This document shows positions 58,697 to 64,000 of a stretch of 64,000 nucleotides of DNA, piece by piece. Below the pieces are notes generated by a model. It had not been told where the DNA came from. It searched no databases and saw only the letters and a list, made by a program, of their open reading frames with translations. The translations under genes were made by a program, and so were the position numbers. Each line of letters begins with the position of its first letter. The stretch's first letter is position 1. The stretch spans positions 868,001 through 932,000 of the forward strand of contig NZ_FOVK01000001.1 of NCBI RefSeq assembly GCF_900115135.1. The letters are read 5' to 3'. The DNA is from Proteiniclasticum ruminis. Lineage in GTDB: Bacteria; Bacillota; Clostridia; Clostridiales; Clostridiaceae.

Positions 58697-59215
58697 TTAA
58701 GAACTGATGGTTTTCCGGACACCAGACATGGACATGGCTTTATGAAGAAGCACTGCAGCTCCTGTATTGAGAACTGAAGTCGGAAGAACAATCCCCATAT
58801 ACAGCGCGCTGAATGAGATGGGCGCTCCACTGACATAAAGTCCCACTGACAAGAAAATAAACCCGCTGATCAGCGTGCCAAATAATGTCCCTAGGAGTAT
58901 TTCGTTCTTTGGTTTCATGAGGTGAGAGAAGTTCTTGTGTACAGAAAAAAGTAAAGTTCCTGTAATAACTTTATCCACAAGATTGGCAATTTGCCCTCCA
59001 GGAAATGTTGTAGTCATGGCAGTAATAATCCCACAAACCAGAGATACCGCCAACGCTTCTTTATAGGTATCCATCAGAAGCAGTGAGAGAAACATCATCA
59101 CGAGAAGAAAATCCATCTTCATTCCACCAAGAAAAGGCACCCCTGGCACCAGCTGGTGAAGAATATAGCCAAGAGCAATCAGCAGGGCAGCATACGTCAT
59201 TTTTTTTACATTCAT
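58697..59215 (-). CDS. trpP: TrpP-family tryptophan transporter
   Basis: 172 residues, five or six membrane helices. The start MTYAALLIALGYILHQLVPG, then LGGMKMDFLLVMMFL and TTFPGGQIANLVDK, is characteristic of TrpP (B. subtilis YhaG). It should import tryptophan. The assignment is strongly supported by the leader: a T-box whose specifier codon is UGG (Trp) and whose tRNA-end-binding bulge is UGGC, matching the G73 discriminator of tRNA-Trp. A Met-Trp-stop mini-ORF lies between the T-box terminator and the gene. RBS AAAGGAA precedes the ATG. Confidence 0.93.
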   Translation of the reverse strand: MNVKKMTYAALLIALGYILHQLVPGVPFLGGMKMDFLLVMMFLSLLLMDTYKEALAVSLVCGIITAMTTTFPGGQIANLVDKVITGTLLFSVHKNFSHLMKPKNEILLGTLFGTLISGFIFLSVGLYVSGAPISFSALYMGIVLPTSVLNTGAAVLLHKAMSMSGVRKTISS

Positions 59216-59279
59216 AATCTAACATTCCTTTCAGATTCATATTGAAGCAGTCTTTTTGATGACTAAGTATCGCTGTCTT

Positions 59280-59288
59280 TCACCACAT
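59280..59288 (-). CDS. minimal leader ORF Met-Trp-stop upstream of trpP
   Basis: ATG-TGG-TGA (59288-59280) is preceded by GAAAGGAGG, a near-perfect Shine-Dalgarno, with a seven-base spacer. It sits 32 bases past the T-box terminator and 64 bases before trpP. A strong ribosome-binding site on a two-codon frame whose only elongator codon is Trp argues for a regulatory role: ribosome stalling at UGG when charged tRNA-Trp is scarce. I see no simple hairpin hiding the trpP RBS. The mechanism is therefore open. Confidence 0.55.
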   Translation of the reverse strand: MW

Positions 59289-59320
59289 ACCGATTCCTCC
59301 TTTCAAAATAAAATGGCAAC

Positions 59321-59588
59321 AAAAAAGACTCCACCCACACAGGGCGAAGTCACTCGCGTTGCCACCTGATTTCGCGTATTGAAAATACGCATCTCATTTT
59401 CAGATACTAACATATCCTATCCCTTGTAACGGCGGGCACCCGTCAGATACTACTGCTATAGATTCTATAGGTTCGCTCTGCCTCTAGAAAGTCCATTCGG
59501 TCACGAAATTCTATGGAAGTTCCACCTATCTCCCACTCTCTTTAAGAATCCTCACTGACGTACTTCTCTTTCTCACGGAGTTTCATTT
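59321..59588 (-). ncRNA. T-box riboswitch (tRNA-Trp) of trpP
   Basis: The minus strand carries the T-box sequence AGGTGGCAACGCGA (59367-59354), the terminator GACTTCGCCC/GGGTGGAGTC (59351-59342 with 59336-59327) followed by TTTTTT, and a long stem I region upstream. The specifier is UGG (59495-59493) in the context GAAUGGACUUUC. The UGGC bulge pairs with 3'-ACCG of tRNA-Trp. Uncharged tRNA-Trp should stabilise the antiterminator and turn on trpP. Confidence 0.92.
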
Positions 59589-59594
59589 TTTATG

Positions 59595-59622
59595 ATTATA
59601 TACCCCCCAGAAAAAATATGCA
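59595..59622 (-). promoter_or_regulatory. promoter of the trpP T-box transcript
   Basis: Minus strand TTGCAT (59622-59617) and TATAAT (59600-59595), 17 bases apart. The -35 directly follows the T-run of the terminator of the upstream ABC operon. Confidence 0.75.
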
Positions 59623-59629
59623 AGAAAAA

Positions 59630-59653
59630 CCTCCTGAACATTCGTCCAGGAGG
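59630..59653 (-). terminator. terminator after the nucleoside ABC operon
   Basis: A 7-bp stem CCTCCTG/CAGGAGG (59630-59636 with 59647-59653) followed on the minus strand by TTTTTC. Confidence 0.75.
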
Positions 59654-59680
59654 CTAAAAAACAACTGATGCTTTTGATGC

Positions 59681-60646
59681 TTATCTCTGAGATTTATCGT
59701 ATGGGATACCCTCTGCTTTAGGCGCTCTAGACTTCTTGGATGTGAAGGCAAGAACCACCATAGTCGCAACATAGGGAAGCATCTTATAGTAGGTCTGATT
59801 GATGCCAAGGTTGTTCAGGAATGGAATCAGTGAAACAGAGTAAGCAAGAGTTCTTAAGAATGCAAAGAACAGTGCAGCTCCAAAAATCCGTATTGGTTTC
59901 CACTGACCAAAAATCATAACAGCCAAAGCAAGGAATCCAAATCCGGCAACTCCTGTATGACCGTTGATATTTCCATCCAATACACCGATGGAGTAGAAGA
60001 ATCCTCCGATACCGCCAAGGATACCCGAAATGCTCACTCCAGCATATCTCATGACATAAACATTGATTCCTACAGAATCTGCAGCTTGTGGATGTTCTCC
60101 ACAGGCTCTCAGTCTTAGACCAAATCTGGTTTTATAGAAAATTATGGTTGCAATCACAAGGAAAACCAGACCAATATAAACCGTAATATAAGTATTCTGG
60201 AAGAACAGTGGCCCAATTACTGGAATATCACCCAGTCCTGGTACACTTCTTATAAAGAATCTCACATTTGTCGTAACACCATCAGAATTGAAGAACATCT
60301 TAGAGAATAAGAGTACCAAGGCTGGAATCAGCATATTCAAAGATGTACCTGTAATGGTCTGATTGGCCTTCATGGTCACAGCTGCAAAGGAGAGCAGCAG
60401 TGAGTAAATAAATCCAGCAACTGCCGCAACCAGCATTCCAGTGAGGAGTATCGTCTGAGGTCCCATCCCTGTGCCCTGAACATTATAAACATACAGAGCG
60501 CCGAAGTAGGCTCCGAAGAGCATGATACCTTCAAGACCGATATTAATCACACCGCTTCTCTCACTGAACATTCCGCCCAAAGCTACAAGAAGAAGAGGAA
60601 TTGCTACTGGAAGCATATTTTGTATGAGATAATATAAAGTTTCCAT
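59681..60646 (-). CDS. BMP-type nucleoside ABC transporter permease (YufQ/NupQ-like)
   Basis: 321 residues, about nine membrane helices. The branched-chain-permease-like fold has the signatures ALGGMFSERSGVINIGLEG near residue 22, RACGEHPQAADSVGINVY near 180 and GVAGFGFLALAVMIFGQW near 225. It is the second permease of a nucleoside importer. Its ATG overlaps the stop of the other permease gene (TAATG). It is the last gene of the operon. Confidence 0.9.
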   Translation of the reverse strand: METLYYLIQNMLPVAIPLLLVALGGMFSERSGVINIGLEGIMLFGAYFGALYVYNVQGTGMGPQTILLTGMLVAAVAGFIYSLLLSFAAVTMKANQTITGTSLNMLIPALVLLFSKMFFNSDGVTTNVRFFIRSVPGLGDIPVIGPLFFQNTYITVYIGLVFLVIATIIFYKTRFGLRLRACGEHPQAADSVGINVYVMRYAGVSISGILGGIGGFFYSIGVLDGNINGHTGVAGFGFLALAVMIFGQWKPIRIFGAALFFAFLRTLAYSVSLIPFLNNLGINQTYYKMLPYVATMVVLAFTSKKSRAPKAEGIPYDKSQR

Positions 60647-61824
60647 TATTTTGCCTCCTTTGTATTGCTGGACGCATCTTTATCCCCAATACTCTTTGCT
60701 TCAGAGACTTTATGCCTTCTTTCTCTTAAGTTCTTCAAGAACTTTGCAAAGCCTGCGTTCATAATCATAGCAAATGCAGAGAAGTAAATAATAACGGCAA
60801 TAACCACATCGATGATCTCAGGCTTAAACCCATGAAGGCTCGCCAGTGTTCCACCTCTCTGGATATGAGAAATAAACACTGAGGAGAAAATGATGCCAAT
60901 GGGATGTGCACTTCCGAGAAGTGCTACCGCAATACCATTGAATCCGTTGGCGGCGATGATATTGATTGGTTCATAAGTCATACTGCTTCCTGCAATGGCT
61001 GAAGGAGCCAATATGGCGAAAGCACCACCTAAGCCCGCCAGACCACCAGCAATGACCATGGTCAGGATGATATTTCTCTTTCCCTTCATACCTGCGTAAT
61101 CCGCTGCAGTTTTATTGAATCCCGTGGCCTTCAGTTCATATCCAAAGGTGGTCTTCTGAAGGACGATATAAAGAATAACGCCGATGATCACCGCAAAAAT
61201 AATACCAAAATTCACATTGGAACCTTCCACACCTAGCGTTGGAATCTGCACATGCTTTGGCAGATAATTGGTTCTTGTTGTGGAAGAAACATACATGGTT
61301 CCATTCCCTTGAATCAGCATATCCACCAGATACATACCAATATAGTTGAACATAATGGATGTAATTACTTCATTTACATTCAGAAGTGCTTTGAAGATAC
61401 CAGGAATGAATCCCCAGATCATACCACCCACGAGACCTGCAAGGATAGCCACTACCCAGTGAATTCCCTGTGGCAGATCCCACATGAATCCCACATAAAG
61501 AGCAAAGAACATACCCATTGTGTACTGGCCTGATGCACCAATATTGAAAAGGCCCATTTTAAAGGCAAATCCAACTGCAAGACCGGTCATCAGGATTGGA
61601 GTTGCAAAATAGAACACATCTCCAATTCTCTGGAATCCTCCGCTCACAACACTCTCAAACCCTTTAAATGCATTACCGGCATCTGCCACAAGCATTACAA
61701 TGAATCCGAACACAAGTCCTAGAACAATGGCCAGAAGTGCCGCTGTAAAAGAGGAGAATCCTTTGCTGTGCGTCATATCTTTCAGTTTTTCGCCAAAACT
61801 TTTTGCATTCTTTTTATCCTGCAT
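60646..61824 (-). CDS. BMP-type nucleoside ABC transporter permease (YufP/NupP-like)
   Basis: 392 residues with about ten membrane helices and a charged C-terminal tail. Family signatures: FATPILMTGLAVGFAFKMGL, FNIGASGQYTMG near 95, KATGFNKTAADYAGMKG near 230 and ANGFNGIAVALLGSAHP near 290. It forms the transmembrane channel with the second permease. RBS AAGGAG precedes the ATG at 61824, which overlaps the ATPase gene end by 11 bases. Confidence 0.9.
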   Translation of the reverse strand: MQDKKNAKSFGEKLKDMTHSKGFSSFTAALLAIVLGLVFGFIVMLVADAGNAFKGFESVVSGGFQRIGDVFYFATPILMTGLAVGFAFKMGLFNIGASGQYTMGMFFALYVGFMWDLPQGIHWVVAILAGLVGGMIWGFIPGIFKALLNVNEVITSIMFNYIGMYLVDMLIQGNGTMYVSSTTRTNYLPKHVQIPTLGVEGSNVNFGIIFAVIIGVILYIVLQKTTFGYELKATGFNKTAADYAGMKGKRNIILTMVIAGGLAGLGGAFAILAPSAIAGSSMTYEPINIIAANGFNGIAVALLGSAHPIGIIFSSVFISHIQRGGTLASLHGFKPEIIDVVIAVIIYFSAFAMIMNAGFAKFLKNLRERRHKVSEAKSIGDKDASSNTKEAK

Positions 61825-63361
61825 AACTAGTCTCCTTTACAGTATCCCGCTTGGCTCCGGACATATAGAGTCCGAGTTCTTCCACGGTAGTATTCTTAGG
61901 ATCCAGTTCACCAACAATCTCGCCTTCATACATAACGAGTATACGATCGCTGACATCCATAACTTCGTCCAGTTCCAGAGAAACAAGAAGTACGCCTTTT
62001 CCTTTGTCTCTTGTTTCCACAAGCTGTTTGTGTATATATTCTATGGCACCAACATCAAGACCTCTAGTTGGCTGTACTGCCACAAGAAGTTCATGCTTCT
62101 TATCGATTTCTCTCGCAATGATGGCCTTCTGCTGATTACCACCAGACATACTTCTAACCTGGGTCACGGGTCCCTGCCCACTGCGGACATCAAAACGGCT
62201 GATTAAGGTCTCAGCATATTTTCTCATGGCATCAAATTTCAGGAAACCGTTTTTCTGGAATTCTGGCTGCCAGTATCTTTGAAGGATCAGATTTTCCTCC
62301 AAGCTGTAGTCCAGAACCAGACCATGCTTATGTCTGTCTTCAGGAATATGACTGATTCCTGCAACAGAACGCTCTCTGATGGATGATTTTGTAAGATCCT
62401 TTCCAAGAAGAGAAATGGTTCCACCTGACATTTTTTCAAGTCCGGTGAGGGCAGACACAAACTCAGTCTGACCATTTCCATCAATTCCTGCTAAGCATAC
62501 AATTTCACCCGCTCTTACATCGAAAGAAACATTCTTCACTGCATTATTCTTATGGGTCTTGCTGGGTACTGTGACATTACGCACAGACAACACAACATCC
62601 TTAGGTTCTGCTGGTGTCTTCTCAACGCTGAAGCTGATGTCACGTCCAACCATCATTTTCGAAAGCTCTTCCTTCGTGGTATCCTTTACATCGACGGTAC
62701 CAATATATTTACCTTTACGCAGAACAGTACAGCGATCTGCTACTGCTTTGATCTCATTCAGTTTATGCGTGATAAACAGAATAGATTTTCCTTCCTCAGC
62801 AAAGCCTCTCATAATCTGCAGAAGTTCTTCTATTTCCTGTGGTGTAAGAACAGCCGTTGGCTCGTCAAAGATGAGAATTTCGTTTTCTCTGTAGAGCATT
62901 TTAAGAATTTCCACTCTCTGCTGCATACCTACGGATATTTTTTCAATTACTGCATCCGGGTTTACTTTAAGACCATATTTTTCGCTTAATTCGACAACTT
63001 TCTTACGTGCTTCAGCCTTTTGAAGGAAGCCCATTTTATTTGGCTCAACACCCAGAATGATATTCTCAAGCACAGTAAAAATCTCCACCAGCTTGAAGTG
63101 CTGATGAACCATTCCAATTCCCAATGCATTGGCATCATTTGGGTTATTGATCTTGACGACCTTCCCATCTTTCAGAATTTCGCCTTTTTCTGCCTGATAC
63201 AATCCAAAGAGGACGCTCATCAGCGTAGATTTCCCTGCACCATTCTCACCAAGCAGTGCGTGAACCTCACCTCTTTTCAAGTTGAGGGTTATATTGTCGT
63301 TCGCGATAATACCGGGGAATTCTTTTGTTATATTTTTCATTTCAATAATATAATTTTCCAC
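61814..63361 (-). CDS. BMP-type nucleoside ABC transporter, duplicated ATP-binding protein (YufO/NupO-like)
   Basis: 515 residues with two ABC domains. The first is complete: Walker A GENGAGKST near 38, signature ISVGMQQR and Walker B ILIFDEPT. The second has a degenerate Walker A (GIDGNGQTEF near 295) with signature MSGGNQQK and LLVAVQPTRGLD. This asymmetry is normal for RbsA-like and nucleoside transporters. It energises uptake by the two permeases. The start is the GTG at 63361 with GAGG five bases upstream. It is separated from the binding-protein gene by a hairpin. Confidence 0.93.
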   Translation of the reverse strand: MENYIIEMKNITKEFPGIIANDNITLNLKRGEVHALLGENGAGKSTLMSVLFGLYQAEKGEILKDGKVVKINNPNDANALGIGMVHQHFKLVEIFTVLENIILGVEPNKMGFLQKAEARKKVVELSEKYGLKVNPDAVIEKISVGMQQRVEILKMLYRENEILIFDEPTAVLTPQEIEELLQIMRGFAEEGKSILFITHKLNEIKAVADRCTVLRKGKYIGTVDVKDTTKEELSKMMVGRDISFSVEKTPAEPKDVVLSVRNVTVPSKTHKNNAVKNVSFDVRAGEIVCLAGIDGNGQTEFVSALTGLEKMSGGTISLLGKDLTKSSIRERSVAGISHIPEDRHKHGLVLDYSLEENLILQRYWQPEFQKNGFLKFDAMRKYAETLISRFDVRSGQGPVTQVRSMSGGNQQKAIIAREIDKKHELLVAVQPTRGLDVGAIEYIHKQLVETRDKGKGVLLVSLELDEVMDVSDRILVMYEGEIVGELDPKNTTVEELGLYMSGAKRDTVKETSYAG

Positions 63362-63399
63362 TTTAACCTCTCATTATCACTTTATTTTTTAGTTGGAAA

Positions 63400-63427
63400 A
63401 TGGGGGAAAACTCACGCCTTCCCCCAT
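63400..63427 (-). promoter_or_regulatory. intercistronic hairpin between the BMP gene and the ATPase gene
   Basis: A 9-bp perfect stem ATGGGGGAA/TTCCCCCAT (63400-63408 with 63419-63427), with TTTTCC following. It is probably a partial terminator or stability element that keeps the binding protein in excess. Confidence 0.65.
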
Positions 63428-63483
63428 TGATAACTCATACTTGCATAAGGCAAAGGCCACTATGACATGAATGCTTTACCTTA

Positions 63484-64000
63484 CTATCTTACAGAAACCT
63501 TAACCTTAGCCAGTCCAAGACCTGCAACAAGCTCTTCAGCAGTCGCATATCCAGTTTCAGCTGCAACTTCAATGTTTCTAACTGGCACTACAGATCCATC
63601 AGCAAGCTTAGCGAATTCTTTATCGTATGCAGCTTTGTCGAACTTTTCGAATCTGTCGAATGCATCAGCCTTGTCATCTCCGATAACGATGGTTGGAAGA
63701 CCAACACCGTCATTGGCAGCGTTGAAGTATGTGGTTACTCCACCATAGGTATCCCAGCTGTTTGACTTGTAGATTGCATCAAGAACAGCAACTACAGATG
63801 CAGCAAGTCCCTTGGTAGCAGAAGTGATAACAGTTTCGCTGTCATATCTCTGGTCAACGTCAACACCGATTACCTTAGCATCGGATTCAGAAGCTGCGGA
63901 CATTACAGACTTACCAACTGCTCCACCAGCAGCGAAAATTACTTCGATGCCTTCCTGGTACATGGTCTTAGCTGTAGCCTTGTTGGTGTCGTTTTCTTCA
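63484..64000 (-). CDS. BMP-family nucleoside-binding lipoprotein, C-terminal part
   Basis: The last 172 residues of a basic-membrane-protein (BmpA/Med-like) solute-binding protein, continuing beyond base 64000 in the same frame (EENDTNKATAKTMYQEGIEV at the edge). YQEGIEVIFAAGGAVGKSVM followed by VIGVDVDQRYDSETV is the typical ligand-cleft region, with the Asp that binds the ribose hydroxyls. These proteins bind purine nucleosides for the adjacent ABC permeases. The signal peptide and promoter lie outside the window. Confidence 0.9.
   Translation of the reverse strand, partial: EENDTNKATAKTMYQEGIEVIFAAGGAVGKSVMSAASESDAKVIGVDVDQRYDSETVITSATKGLAASVVAVLDAIYKSNSWDTYGGVTTYFNAANDGVGLPTIVIGDDKADAFDRFEKFDKAAYDKEFAKLADGSVVPVRNIEVAAETGYATAEELVAGLGLAKVKVSVR

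Overview
The window looks like chromosome from a low-to-moderate GC anaerobic Firmicute of the class Clostridia. The indications are Rnf-type genes, an oxygen-sensitive class III ribonucleotide reductase, a K+-dependent membrane pyrophosphatase, a CggR-led glycolytic operon, a T-box leader, a TrpP transporter, strong AGGAGG ribosome-binding sites and a tmRNA tag ending in ALAA. No plasmid, phage, insertion sequence or CRISPR signature was seen. The genus cannot be fixed from this evidence.

Layout. 1-3.2 kb: a truncated AraC regulator, a MATE exporter, a Nudix hydrolase and a TetR regulator. 3.4-10.9 kb: a cyclic-di-GMP signalling block, made of a hybrid sensor kinase with a periplasmic-binding-type sensor, a response regulator carrying an EAL domain, and a separate membrane diguanylate cyclase. 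11-19.6 kb: a membrane TPR protein, an MgtC-like protein, a TRAP transporter (P-Q-M) with a HAD phosphatase, and an isolated rnfC-rnfD pair. 19.7-23 kb: nrdD-nrdG behind a cobalamin riboswitch. 23-30 kb: a DEAD-box helicase, a small membrane protein, tmRNA, an AraC/GPH-symporter/creatininase-like module and an SGNH hydrolase. 29.8-42.8 kb: rnr, hppA, a lipoprotein hydrolase and secG, then the operon cggR-gap-pgk-tpiA-gpmI-eno, with zwf divergent. 44.6-56.6 kb: a hypothetical membrane protein, an NAD(P)-binding protein and a complete nine-gene de novo UMP operon, pyrB-I-C-F-K-D-E-carA-carB, behind an attenuator. 56.6-64 kb: trxB, a DegV protein, trpP behind a Trp T-box, and a BMP-type nucleoside ABC transporter cut by the window end.

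The most striking signals are in RNA leaders. (1) The trpP leader is a T-box with a UGG specifier. Downstream of its terminator lies a minimal ORF, Met-Trp-stop, with a perfect Shine-Dalgarno. This suggests two-tier control like that of the Bacillus rtp/at operon. (2) A compact cobalamin riboswitch with a terminator precedes the B12-independent nrdDG, which predicts a B12-dependent reductase elsewhere in the genome. (3) The pyr leader has an anti-antiterminator, antiterminator and terminator that can be paired by hand, plus a seven-codon mini-ORF almost at the transcription start. (4) Direct GTGGGACAAA repeats overlap the cggR start site, and a third copy lies upstream of divergent zwf.

The familiar secG-hydrolase-rnr-smpB-ssrA order is still recognisable. 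However, hppA and a transport module have been inserted, and smpB is missing from this stretch. All pairing and motif calls were made by eye. No database or folding program was used.
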